Shown: positions 48,741 to 61,900 of the stretch, one piece after another
Layout of the letters: each line of letters starts with the position of its first letter
Position numbering within the stretch: the stretch's first letter is position 1
Origin: Antedon mediterranea
Taxonomy: Eukaryota; Echinodermata; Crinoidea; Comatulida; Antedonidae
Direction: 5' to 3'
Assembly: GCF_964355755.1 (NCBI RefSeq)
Contig: NC_092672.1
Location: forward strand, 35,770,501-35,834,500
DNA: 64,000 nt
Made by a program: the position numbers and the translations under genes
The notes under the pieces: model-generated
What the model saw: only the letters and a program-made list of their open reading frames with translations
The model's database searches: none
What the model was told of the DNA's origin: nothing

Positions 48741-50565
48741 GTCTAGATTGTTCTGAAATCTAAAAAAAAACGAGTACAAATTGAGTCGTATTTCAAATAC
48801 TTGCACTTGCAATACAAAGCCCATCCCTTTTCACTTTTTTGTCTCCCTTAAATATGGGAATGGGTTAATCAGTGTCTAAGGCGAATGTTGGCCAGAGTTA
48901 TCAGCTTTATTCCTTCACTGTGTATAGCTATCTACTACTAGCTAGGAGCTACATACTTGGTCTAATTGTCTGCCCACAAATAAGGCACAACAAATTAACA
49001 AAATGGGCCTTACTAGCCTAGCTAGGCTAGCTAGGCCTATAATATATAGCTAGCCTATTTATAGTCTATTCTAGGCCTATCAATAAATATATAAAGACGT
49101 ATTCAATTGGTATTGAATTTGATAGATTTATTAATTGGCCATGACAAATAGTAAATTGAATAACAATAAGCCTAAAATTAAAAACAACTACTGTATTGTT
49201 TATACCACCAACAATACCATGCTGTTTTGTTTACATTTTTGAACTGAAATATCCACATCCAATCCAGCGCCCTCTAGCGGTCATCTAAGTTTGAACTTGA
49301 GTCCATTTAACCAACACGTACACAGTGGAGAGCCGGGATTCGAATCCCGTATTCGTATTTTCCTTCCTTTTTCGCTATCATAGCATAATTTCATTTGTCA
49401 ATAAATAAAAAAATTAGATACAAACATAAAATAGTATATTATACTTGACAATCACGTTACCATAAGTATGTAGGATGCGTGGACAACTATTGGCCAATCA
49501 GATCAATGGATTGTTTGGAAAGGCAGACGATCTAAATTTGACACGGAGCATCGCGGTAATAATTCAGCACGCAGAGAAAAAGTAAGTTAAATTTACTGTT
49601 TTTGGATTCATAAATATATACACTTTTCTAATGCACATCTTTTAAAATTATTTGTTACATTAGAAGTCATATTGTACTGTGTACTAAATAAAGTAGATTT
49701 TATAAATTTAACAGCATTGCTTCGCTAGGCTATTCGAGCAGCAGAGCATCTGATGTACATGCTTAGCATCACTGGGACTGGTCTTACTTTTTAGCCTAGG
49801 CCGTGGAGGTTTCCTCCATGCCTGGGCCAAGTTGTCTTACTGCCGTAGTCATTCCCAGGAAGGAAGGATGAAGACGACGATGTCGCAAACAAGAATGAAA
49901 ATGAAATGATAATAAATAGGTTAAAAATAATGATGATATGAGGCAGGGGGAAATGATAAATGACCGGATGATGATATAACGAGGAATGATATTGGCTATG
50001 ATTATCTCACATCTTTTCCAAGTATCCTACAATAAGAGTTGCAGTCTCGAGAAGTAATGTGAAGAAAGGTATAAAGTTCTACTATTTAACAGACTTTTAA
50101 TGGAATCAGCAAGACCCGAGTCGTTATCAGCGTCGTCGTATAGAGTATCCATGTCATGCACGTAACGGATGTTGATGTTTAGTCGTTGTCAGTGTCAAAT
50201 CATCTTGAATTAAATACACCGTACACACATAGTTGTGTTTTATTGTGATTTTATTTATTTCATTAATGATATTTTAGAAGATTACATCTAAACATAATTA
50301 AAATCATGGAGTGAGATTATGATTACTTAATTAAAGAAGTGATTTTCTCTGTTCACTCATATTTGTTGGTATAATAAAAATAAATATGCATAAATGATGC
50401 ATTTCATGATTATAGTAGACCTATATCAAACCTGGTTTACTTCAATGCATCATTTGAGTATAAATCAATTCCATATAAGTAAATATTTTACTGTTCAATA
50501 TTTGGTAGGCCTACATAAACTTTAGGCATGTTATGATGTTAATCATCAGCAAATTGCACTAGGGC
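48741..50565. other. Intergenic stretch, SMYD4 promoter side
   Basis: No exon supported. An acceptor-like TTTTTTTTTAG just upstream of the SMYD4 ATG suggests a separate 5'UTR exon somewhere here. A B-box-like GGATTCGAATCCC lies near 49336. Confidence 0.4.
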
Positions 50566-51390
50566 CTATATTTTCAATTTCATTGTCATTAATTTGTCAT
50601 AGTAAGGTTGTGCCTTCGTCACCATGGTTCTTGTCACTTCATTCATTTCCTCCAAAGCAGGTTCTGAGCTTGGTATGTGTTTGTCAAAACCTGTACTATT
50701 GAAAGCCTTCTCATGATTTGCTGTCATCATCTCACATGCCATCTTCTTAAATGGCGATTGTCGCCATCTTGGATCAGGTCCTTGTTTCCAAGTCATCATC
50801 TTCTCAGAAAAAGGTAAACCAACTTGTTCACAAAACGCGCGCATTACTTCTTGTGGTTTCATCTGAAGATCGTCTGCATCAATGACCACCGGCGCTTGGT
50901 TTAAATGATCCCGTACATACTCTGCTGTCTCTAGTAACTGACGATGAGGTGTCCCAGGCAGGTTTGGTCTACAGGACAAATGGGGCTCACCTTTTATGCT
51001 ATCTATCAATTTTTGTGATGACGCTAACACTTTACCAGGTTTTCTTGTCAAAAATACGTGTTTGAAGCCGGAGGGAATCTTATCAAAGTGTCCATGAATA
51101 AACAACCCACCATCCTTGGAAAAGACCACGTCTTTATCGGGATATTCCTGCTCTAACATCGCTTTCACACCGTCAAATGTGTATTCGCTGCTACACAAGT
51201 TTTCTACTACTGCATTCATTTCATCTGTAATAGTTTTCTTGTCCCTGTCTGGTCCAAAAAGAGCTGCAGACACAAACGGCTCTTGAAAGATCTCCGCGTT
51301 CTCGAAAGTGGACATACTCTTCAAAAACGCAGTGGAGAGAGAACGTGGAGTAGACCAGACGATTACACGTACTTGCTTCGGTTTAGACAT
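50566..51390 (-). CDS. Sulfotransferase-like P-loop protein, single coding exon
   Basis: An intronless 274-residue frame. Residues 10-22 (VIVWSTPRSLSTA) match the 5'-phosphosulfate-binding P-loop of PAPS-dependent sulfotransferases, with S/T-rich TPRSLST. A second motif, VFLTRKPGKVLASS at about 115-128, sits where the 3'-phosphate-binding strand and helix are expected. There is no signal peptide or membrane anchor, so a cytosolic enzyme is likely. Family members have been annotated as sulfotransferase-like, or misleadingly as branched-chain aminotransferase-like. The substrate is unknown. An acceptor just before ATG (TTTATAG|CCATG) and a donor near 51556 (minus GTAAGAAATAG) point to an intron in the 5'UTR. 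It is the only other intron-free coding region here besides the orphan at 3276. Confidence 0.85.
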   Translation of the reverse strand: MSKPKQVRVIVWSTPRSLSTAFLKSMSTFENAEIFQEPFVSAALFGPDRDKKTITDEMNAVVENLCSSEYTFDGVKAMLEQEYPDKDVVFSKDGGLFIHGHFDKIPSGFKHVFLTRKPGKVLASSQKLIDSIKGEPHLSCRPNLPGTPHRQLLETAEYVRDHLNQAPVVIDADDLQMKPQEVMRAFCEQVGLPFSEKMMTWKQGPDPRWRQSPFKKMACEMMTANHEKAFNSTGFDKHIPSSEPALEEMNEVTRTMVTKAQPYYDKLMTMKLKI

Positions 51391-51779
51391 GGCTATAAAC
51401 GGAAATTAAATTTATTAATTAAACAGATTAAGTACGGTAAATAAAATTTGGAAAAACTATTAATTTAAGAATTATAAACATTTTAAAAACATGCAAAAGA
51501 CGTCATTTGACACATGCATAAGCTTGCTTACAACCTTATATTTACATACTATTTCTTACCTGTTTCTGTACCTGAATCTCAAATTTTTATTTACAAACTT
51601 GACAGGTTTCTCCGTTTTCTTGGAGTAGTACTGCTTTCAATGTAATAGTCGTGTAAATGTTTAACATAGGACTCTTTACTTGATTTTAGCAGGCAGTTTC
51701 TGATCGTATAAATTTATTATGGTGTTTGATTTCGAGTGCTGGTAGGGCAACATGTTATGTATGCCTGCACCTATATACC

Positions 51780-51869
51780 TGTACATGGACATGATAATGT
51801 CATACCACTACCATACTTGGGTATATCACTACCATATTTGGACACAAATTTGATAGTGTAGACAGCTTT
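51780..51869. mobile_element. MITE family A copy 18, truncated
   Basis: ACATGGACATGATAATGTCA to TTTGATAGTGTAGACAGCTT; left arm lost. Confidence 0.75.
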
Positions 51870-52622
51870 AGATATTAACCAATGATATGGTTATAAAATA
51901 TATTGAGACCTAATTTGCGTTAATGAAAACAACATAATAAAAAAGTTTAAAAAACTGTTTTGCAAGTTTGTTTTTATTTAAAAAAACACACTTTCCAAGG
52001 TAATAATTTGATATACAGTAACATAATTGTGTTTATCAGGGATAAGTCAACATTAATGAAAAAGACAAAATGACCATAATTAAGCATATTTGACAAACCC
52101 TGTTGTACAATAGTATTCAATTTATAGTAAGTACTTAATTTATGTTTAACAGTACCATGCGAACACATTTTATAAAAGGTATCTCACTACTAAATTTTTG
52201 TGACTTTTTGCGATCAATTGTAACACTTTTTATGCGTGCGTCATTGAGCGTCACCGTTGCACGACAAAGAGTTACCAAGAATTTATAAGTTACACTTTAG
52301 CATACAATTCATATTTAAATTTTAAAAGAGTAGAATAGCATTAATAATAACATTATTTGCGTTAAAAAGAACATTAAATAAGTAGTTTATATTACATTGC
52401 TATATACATTCATTTGATAGACTATAGGGAAACTTGAAACCGCCCAGTGGTATACTAGAAATTTAATTTTTAAACGGTTAAGAAGAGAAAATCTGTGAGA
52501 ATGAGACACAAGTATTGGACTAATTACTATTCAGTGTAAAATAATGTACAATAATACTTATAAATACCTTTTTTGTAATAGGTACATGTATAGTTACTTT
52601 GGTTAATCAGTAATTAATAATT

Positions 52623-52626
<4 letters not shown>

Positions 52627-52653
<27 letters not shown>
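52627..52653. repeat. (TAA)n microsatellite
   Basis: Nine uninterrupted AAT/TAA units. Confidence 0.9.
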
Positions 52654-52654
<1 letters not shown>

Positions 52655-53260
52655 TTATAAACATATAAAATATTGAAATACTGCAACAACAAAGTGAAAA
52701 TAACTGAAATATTCATTCATGATGCCTACGTTTGACAACTATGGTTGAAAAAGTGTTATACACATACAGTGGCGTAACGGCTATCAGCGCTCACTGGCTA
52801 AACCCAGGGGCCCGGAGCATATCGAGGCCCAGTGAGCAGTGCCCATAGGCATTAAAAAAACTAAATATGCCTGGTCTCCAGCATTGGAGAGCCACTTATG
52901 GTTCCTAAACCAGGGGCCTCGGGCGTCTGTGTTATGCCACTGTACACATACATTGGTGTCAATTGGGCCTACCAATTAAGCACATACTTCACAAAATCCT
53001 GAGGTTCGTGGTCACCACAGAAAATGAAAACAAAGCGTTGGCAAAAATTAATTTGGAAAGCTCTTGGGATATTAATTTTTCAAATGTACTAAATTATTAT
53101 TCTATTTTTGACAAATACAAATACACAACACAAACGGTAATATTGCCTATTAAATGTAAAAGTACTTTTGTATGAAGAGTCAGCTTTTTTTAAGACATAG
53201 TATACATAATTTTGTCTGAGACACTGTTGGTTATAATTAATAATTCTTCAACATGTTGTT

Positions 53261-53534
53261 ACAGTTAACTCTCCCAATACCGGACTCTGAAAACCAGCAA
53301 CTCTCCCAAAACCAGACCTTTTCTTAAGGTCCAAACGGTCCCAAATTCTTATTTCCATTAAAAAACACATTCTGAATATCACACTTTCCAGAAACCTGTC
53401 ATATTACGCCAGCCCAAAGGTGTCCAGAATTCCAGAAACCTGACATATTACGCCAGCCCAAAGGTGTCCAGAATTCCAGAAACCTGACATATTACGCCAG
53501 CCCAAAGGTGTCCAGAATTGGGAGAGTTGGCTGT
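53261..53534. repeat. Inverted-terminus element with 44-bp tandem repeat
   Basis: Ends ACAGTTAACTCTCCCAAT and ATTGGGAGAGTTGGCTGT are near-inverted. Inside are three units starting CCAGAAACCTGACATATTAC, 44 bp each. Confidence 0.75.
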
Positions 53535-54050
53535 ACTGTACTTTCACAAGTACTTATTTTATTTTATATTCTTAAATAGGAATTAAACGTTTGATATCAT
53601 ACAAACAAGGTGGACAATAACATTAGGGCCTGTAACATATTTAGTATACATTAATATAACATTTTAACTAACACTGAGGATAAAAACCCATTATTTGGTC
53701 TATTGGCTAAATCAAGGTTTAAACATTTACAAATCTCAAGATTTAAGCACATACAACTTTGGAAGAAATAACAACAATTTTATAATGCTAACTAATAATC
53801 AATATAATAATCAATATAATCAATATAATAATCAATATAATTAAAATCATAAATATATAAGAAGCACATTTATAAGTATATTTTAATTTGAGAGAATAAA
53901 ATGCTGCATTTAGACAGAAGCATATCCAATATTAACCTGTCCCAGAGTGAAACTGTTCACTTGAATGTCCAGTTGTAGGACAGTCAAATTTATGGATAAA
54001 TAGTGAGCACAAGTTCAAAATTTGGGTATAGGCTACAATTGATAATCTTT

Positions 54051-54214
54051 AAGCTCTGTCTACACTATCAAACTAGTTTGACAAAAAAAGTGTGATGGTG
54101 CCCAAATATGGTAGTGATATTCTTAAATATGGTAGTGATATGACATCATCATGTCCATATATGGGCACATCACATTTTTTTGTCACATAAAGTTTGATAG
54201 TGTAGACCGAGCTT
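54051..54214. mobile_element. MITE family A copy 19
   Basis: Complete copy, TA at both sides, between the sulfotransferase-like gene and the SPECC1L 3' end. Confidence 0.88.
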
Positions 54215-54544
54215 ATGTGTATACTAATAGCAATCATAAATTCCAAGTTATGGGTGATCTGTTGATAGGCTACTACATGAGTAAACACAAATATCCATGC
54301 AATGAATATTAAGAAGAAACCAGAATTATTTATCTATAGACAGATTATATTCATGAATTTGAGATGATCATTAAAAAGTCATATTACAGTCATAATCAAC
54401 ATTTTGGTGTACAGTTACCAGATGTGATATATTTCATACCCTCTTCTTTAATACAATAATCTTGTTTACAATGTTTATGTAGGTCTTGCAGTATAAAGTT
54501 TACATAACAGAATAGATTGGATCCAGTAGCGGTAGGTTTTTGTT

Positions 54545-54775
54545 GTTAGGTTTCAAAATGTGTGTAAATGGATGTGATATACGTCATTACAGACTGCCAG
54601 TCGGGTCGTTCCATTTTCCATGTTAGGTTTCAAAATGTGTGTAGATGGATGTGATATACGTCATTACAGACTGCCAGTCGGGTCGTTCCATTTTCCATGT
54701 TAGGTTTCAAAATGTGTGTAGATGGATGTGATATACGTCATTACAGACTGCCAGTCGGGTCGTTCCATTTTTACC
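54545..54775 (-). repeat. Triplicated SPECC1L last-exon tail, 77-bp unit
   Basis: Units start GTTAGGTTTCAAAATGTGTG at 54545, 54622 and 54699, with only one or two differences. The unit nearest the acceptor is the true exon end ([10 protein letters not shown] then stop); the other two lie in the 3'UTR. Confidence 0.9.
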
Positions 54776-55911
54776 ATGTCCTCGACATCCTAAACAGAAA
54801 AGTTTGACATAAAGATAATTAAATTATAGACATTTTTTTAAAGGTTTATTGAAATCTATATGTTCAGGTTCAATTTTTCTGGCTCCTTTAAGTATTTTAT
54901 ATCATAGTCAATTGTAGATGCAACAAACATTTGACCTATAGTTTATCTTTATCAGAAAAGGAACAGATATTAAATTAAAATAATACACTTACTAAAATAC
55001 TTGGTATACCAACACTCTCTGCAGCTTTGAATGCAGCAGTGAAATTCCTCCGCTATAAACATAAGCAAAATATATATTATTAGGAGAGCATTAATATGAT
55101 TTTATAGAAAATCATAATTTACTTATATTTAAGTTTTTGTTTATATCAATGTCAAATGTATTTTCTAATGAATACCAATAATTAGGTTTCGATAATTGCC
55201 TTACTACACATGTCTAGAGGGCGACACACAATACGTACCAACAATACTGTACTATAGGTGGCTCACTCATATATTAGAGTCAGCTCATAAAATACATAAC
55301 GATTCTCTTGACTATTGTAAATTTGAACCAGGATATAATTATATTTCAGGATGAGTAAAGTTTTTACAAAAATAATGAACCTTTTATTACTGTAGAGTCA
55401 GTATATAATAATAGTCTTTGCATTCTATCTAGAGCAATGGGCGCTCCTATTATTTTCAGACCAATTTCTTTGAACGTCTGGCTCAACATGTGTTCAGCAC
55501 ATTCTTGTCACAGACACCTAGCAAGTTATATTTATATACAGCATTTTAAACAAAAATGATACTAACAAAAACTGACAACAACTTACTTTATCGATACTGT
55601 TTAATTCATGATATGGTAAAAGATGTGGAACATGGCTGTGAATCAATGCACAAAACCCAAGTCCATCGTTCCAACTGCTACTAAAATTGGTTATGTCGAT
55701 ATTCTGAAAAAAGAAAAAAGAATAGTACTAAATGATAAATACACCTATTATTATATGCAGTGGTCTTATGGCGGCACCTTTTAAGTATTCTGTATTCATT
55801 CTGCTTTTATTCAATATTTCTCTTTGCAGTATATATAAAATAAAACTGAATTGCGAGAGATTTACATATAAAATTGGTACAAGCTTTCAAACATCAAAAT
55901 TTACAACATTA

Positions 55912-55951
<40 letters not shown>

Positions 55952-58900
55952 ATGTCTAGTTTTGATTTAGAAAAATCTCTTAAAGCTCTGTCTACACTAT
56001 CAAACTTTTTTGAAACTATCAAACTATCAAAGTATATGTGAGAAAAAAATTGTACCCAAATATGGTAGTGATATGCCCAAATATGGTATTGATATGACAA
56101 CATCATGCCCATATATGGGCACATCACATTTTTTTGTTACATAAACTTTGATAGTGTAGACAGAGCTTTATATGAATTTAAAAAGAATAAATATAGAATT
56201 ACCAAAGTCAACAATATAACAAAACCTAACTAATTAGATGCTAGTTTGTCAAAGTGTAAAACTAATACACTGCATGTAAAAACCTCATTAGAAAGATATG
56301 CGTGTGTGTGCATATATCGCTGTATTGTGAAACAATGTAATCTTCACATTTTGTAACATTTTTGTATGTGTGAATCGGGTATTAGGTGAATATCAGGTTT
56401 TTGAGTGTTCTTTAAAATTCAATAATAAAATTGGCAGTGAAGCCTATTTGACAATGACATTAACTAGCCATGAAAGGCTCAGGAGTTTAAACATGTGCTC
56501 AGCAGGTCTATTACAATGTCATTACACATCAAAATGTGTTTATTGTCTAAACTATTTACAATGAGAAGATATCTGTCAGAATATATTTAATATCACAACT
56601 TTATCCTTATCACTTTATATCATTTGCCAATGTATCATCTGATATTTAACACCGTATGGTAAATTATAAAAACTCAAATTTCATATTTATTTGAGACAAA
56701 TTATGATTATTATTTCAATAATAAAATGTAAAACAAACCGTGTATCCCTGTGTTTTACTCTGACACCAGCGAAGAAGCGCATTTCGCTTTGAACCACCAC
56801 CTTCATGACGTACAAGTGCAGTTAATGGGTCCTTTTTCTCTGGTGCTTCACTAGAAAATATAATAAATATGAATAAATTTACAAATAAAAATGATGCTAG
56901 ATTAAAAGGTTTGGGTTTTAATCTACTTTATAATGCATACATTTCAACTATGAGCCATACATATTCTTATTTAAATAAGTACAGTATTTATATTATTAAA
57001 AAACCTCATTAACTAGTACTTTTTAAATTCTAAACATAACTAGCTTTTATAGCAATAACATTATCTAATTCAAACATCATTTTAACAAGATATCAATAAG
57101 TTCATTATTGTACACAAATTTACTTTGGGGTAAAATTAATATATACTTTTTTAAGGAAATAAGATCCAAGAGACTAAAAGATAATGAGGTAAGCTTGAGT
57201 CACCTTCCTTAAAGATGTCTCAGATAGCTCTAGTCTACCTAGTCACAGACATCCTCATCTAAAACCATTGCTTTCAATTTTAGTCAATAGCGCTGTATAT
57301 CTTCAATTTAGTTTATAGCTAAAAGTAACTAAATATTGTAGGTTTCCTTCAACAAACAAATATCAAAGTACCTATACAGTTCTGTCTATACTATCAAACT
57401 GCCCATATATGGACATGATGATGTCATAGCACTACCATATTTGTGCATATCACTACCATATTTGTGCATATCACTACCATATTTGTGCATATCACTACCA
57501 TATTTGGGCATATCACATTATAGTTTGATAGTGTAGACAGAGCTTTAAAACTTTTTAACTGGTAAAAAGTTACTTTAAAAGTTAAAGTTGAAATAGTATA
57601 CATTCAAAAGGCAGATTTAAAAGTAAGTTGAATAAATAAGTAAATTAAAGTTAGTCAGCAATTGCTTAATTGGTAGAAAATACATACACTAATACTGACC
57701 ACAGATGTCCTCATTACTAGCATTGCGCTCAATTACTTTAAATTACTGCTATTTAGGTAAACTTAATTTAAAGTAATTAGCACGTCATACTATCGCCCGT
57801 ATTCTTAAACCGGACTTTAGTCGTAGTTCGAAGTTCGACTTGGAAAAGTCGTAGTTCGAGCTATTACTTCAAATTCGATTCAAAAACGAAGTAGTCGAAG
57901 TTTGCAGTTCGACTTAATGAAGTCGAGCTTTTAGTCGAGTTGCACACGTCTGGGTAACAAAGGCTATACATTGGCCAATGACAAGAGAGTATTTGAGGAG
58001 CAGACGAAATTTTGCGCATTGATATCACTTTCCATTTCTTACAACACTTTTTACGCATCAGGACTATATACATGAAAAATAATTTTAATCGTTAATTATT
58101 AGAACAATATCAGTATTAATTTAACAGTGAAGTATATTTGATTAACAACAAATAAAATCTTAAAAATATATTTAGGAACCATGGCGGTACGGTAACTTTT
58201 ATATTTTCTAGGACCCCAACAAAGTATGATCGCCACGAACCACGCACTTCATAGCGTGACAAGAAAGCGCTAGGCCCCCTAAACATTCCATCGCGTGGTG
58301 AATTGCCGCATCTCCCATTGTCGCTATGGCGTGACGTAGCTCAAGTCGGACTTGCGCGAAGAAAATAATGTAATTTGTATACAGTTGTAAATAAAGATGA
58401 TTTTAATTATTATAATTTATACCAATGTATATTTAATTAAGCTAATATAAATATAGATATTTCATTCTTCAATATCTGGCCAATATAACAACTCAATGAC
58501 TGTTACGTTTTTTATAAACATCGTTTAAAAACCATTTAGTCGACCATTTAGTCTGCCCCCTCCAGGACTAAAAAAATCGATCAAAATCCGTCTCGATTTA
58601 GTCGAGGTTGGCCTGATTTAGTCGGTGATTTAGTTGAAGTTCGGTTTATGAATTAAAATGACGTCATTTTTTTAGTTTTAGCTCGAACTACGACTAAAGT
58701 CCGGTTTAAGAATACGGGCGTAAGCCTCAACACTAGGTAGTTATGAAAGATGAAATTTAATTATTCTGCTAGGGAACCCTTAAAATTACAAACTTAAATT
58801 ATGAAATACATTCAACTAGATTCTTTTACAAGTTAAACACCTAAAATTGGTACTAATGTTTGCATTGTTGATGACTAAATTTAAGAAGTCGTGAAATAAT

Positions 58901-61900
58901 TCTAGGAACAATCGCTAAAAAATAAAGTTTTGAATAGAAACATTTTATTTTTTATTGAATTCTACAGGAAATTCACATTGATTAAAACGTAGCGCGAGTA
59001 AAGTAGAAATTTGTGTGGGTGAATGATTTTTATGAATAACAATCTTTTAATGACCAAGGAAGAAGGACAAGGGCAATGAAATGAACAACTGATACAATGA
59101 CGCCAAGATTGACAACTAGGACACTAATGTCAAGAATAGTTTGTCTAAAATCAACGACAAAGGCACGATTACAGACTCTAATTTAAGTCTTTAAAACCTA
59201 GTTTAAAATTATCAATTCCAGTAGAACCACCATTATTGGGGGACACCTTCGGGACCACCAAATGGTCCCCTTAAGAGGAGGAGTGACCTTGAATTGAGGT
59301 TGACTGATAGTGTTAAAACAATATTGCTCACTTATTTGTTTCAAAGGAAATTGTCCCCTTAATAGGGGTAAATGAGGAGTTTCTACTGTGTACAACTAAT
59401 AACAAATTACAATATTCAACACTGGAATTTACCATTTATTTTGTAACCATTAAATATGGTTGTAATTTCTGCATTTTTTTTTCATTCAATATGCAGTATC
59501 CTACATTATTAGTCACTTCATTTTTTGAATTTTCTAAATTGTCTGATTTAAAAAATGTCCTTTTAAACATAATTTCTCTTTAATTTCAATATAAAAAAGC
59601 ATACTGTCCCTTTAAACGTTCACTAAAGGATTATGAGTAAAAACTTCCATAATGAATATTGAAGATAAATGAACTTTTAAGCGTAATTTGCATTAGAGTT
59701 TAATCATTTATTCACTTGTAAAATCCTCTTCCTCTAAAAGATTACACTTCTTAGAAATTAATCATCATTATTGCAATTTTCACAATTTAATAAATTGTTA
59801 ACATTCATTGTCAAAATGCATACAATTACTGTATGGAAAATGTTATATCAATAATAAAATAATAAATTCACTGTGTAGCAAGCTTTTTAAAATACATTAT
59901 TATATTGACTGTATTTAATAAAAGAATTACAATCAATTTTGGATGGAATGAAACAAAAGATAATAATAGCAAGTCATCTTAATGCTTTCATAAAGTTTCA
60001 ACTTTACATCTAAAGGGACTATTTTTCCTGCACGTTAGAATTTAATGCAACATATGACCTTAGGTCATCCAATACATGTGCAAAAATTAATCCCACACTT
60101 TGTAACTTTCACCTTTTCTACCGTTTGTCACATTGTAATGAAAGTGTCTAGTGTTTGATGAATAACTGATAAATATATTTCATAAGCATAGACAAACTAT
60201 AAACTGGCTGGAGTGATACTGTATTATATTGGAAAAAACCTTAAGGAAATCTGTGAAAATGAGAAAAAACACTCCACGAATAAGATAATATAATTTTATA
60301 TTTAAAAAAAATGAGAAAAGGATTGAGAAACTTACTTCTGTCTTCTTTGTGATATAACTGCAGACGTCTTAATTCCATTGCTGTCCTTAGTTGATGTATT
60401 GGTCGGTGAAGAATTAGAAGTAGAATTCTTCCGGTTTGGAAAATCTGCTCTTCTGTACAGCACATCTCCAATCGCTTGCCTCGCATCGGTTCTTGTCGTC
60501 GGTGTGCGCGATATAGCTGATGGACTCAAACTCTTCCTGGTTTCATTTGGTGACATCAATGGTGTACTGGCCCGGCGTAATAACGGTGGTGGTGTCTTTG
60601 ATTCAGTTTTTGTGGAGACGACAGCTGTGTTGCGTCTTTCTAAAGCTGGTCTTGATGAGAATGCTGGAGACGATCGACCAGAAGATCCATTTGATGGTGT
60701 CTGAGCAAGAATATCAGGCTCAGTCAGAGGGGATGGAGAAACCGGAGGATGGGTTCCATTCTGGGACGAGACATTTTCAATAGATCTTACAAGAGATTTT
60801 ACAGAAAGAGGTGGAGTGTTCTTACGTCCTGCATTTCCATGCCACAGTTGAGCTAATTCTTTATCAGCAGGCTTCATGTATGCCTGCATCCTTTTTCTAA
60901 TTTCACTCTCTGTTGGTGGTGGCTGTGCTTTAACTTGTACAGGTACAGGCAGCTGCCTTGGTACCTTCTTAAGTCTCTCAACTTCTTGCTCCAAACTGTT
61001 AATCTTATCGAAAAGTTCCAACCGTTCTTTCACAAGCTTCTCGTTCGATATTTGAGCCTCGCTGCGATAATCATTTGCGATCACCACGGCCAATTGTAAA
61101 TCTTTCTGAAATGTCTTCCATTCATCGGCTGCCATTGTACTAGTTCTTTTCAACTCATTCAAATTTCTGTTCAAGTCCTGTTTTTCTTGTTTTACATTCT
61201 GCAGAGATTTATTCAGGTCTGATATCGTTTGAAGATGCAGCTGTGTGTCTGCTTTATGGCGTTCTGATTCTTCATCCATCTCTTCAATTGCATCTTTTAG
61301 ATTAATAATCTCCGTTTCTAATTCTTGCTTTTCACACTCAAGTTCATCAATTGTTTCTTTCATAGCGGATAACTCCTCATGTCTTTCATTCTCATACATT
61401 TGTTCATACTTCTCTAATTGTTCATGCAACTGTTCTGTCTCTTCTTTGCTTGTTTCCAATTCTTTTTCAAGCATAATACATCGGTTTTCAATCAGTTCTT
61501 TTTCCGAGGCAGCATGCTCAATTAGTTTTTCTAGATTTAAAGTTCCATCTGGATCTTGGAACTGAACCAAATCTGCAGATTTCATCTTTTCATCAACTAA
61601 TTGTACTTTTACCTTGTTCAAATTTTCTTCTGCATTTATTAGTAATTCATTAAAGTGATCCATGTCACGTTCTATTTTTTCTTTTTCATTTATTAACTCT
61701 TCATTAACTTGCTCAGTTTCAAGAAGTTTGTCCTGTAGTTTTGCATAATTGTTTCTAGTATCGCGTTGGTCTATCAAAGTTGCTAGAAATTTTTGTCCTT
61801 CCACGCTTGTTTTATTTGCTTCCACAAGCTCTGTTACTTGTTTATATGTTTCATCTTTTCCTTTAGATTTATCATCAGTTGATTTACTATCATATTCTAT

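Larger units (their letters stand above)
51391..54699. other. Intergenic stretch between sulfotransferase-like and SPECC1L genes
   Basis: AT-rich with no supported exon. Contains a truncated MITE (51780-51869), a (TAA)n run at 52627-52653, the inverted-terminus repeat at 53261-53534, a MITE at 54051-54214, and most of the SPECC1L tail repeats. Confidence 0.5.

Noticed and set aside
49310-49360. Possible tRNA (GGGATTCGAATCCCG)
   Set aside because: A good T-arm only; no D-arm, anticodon arm or acceptor stem could be fitted around it.
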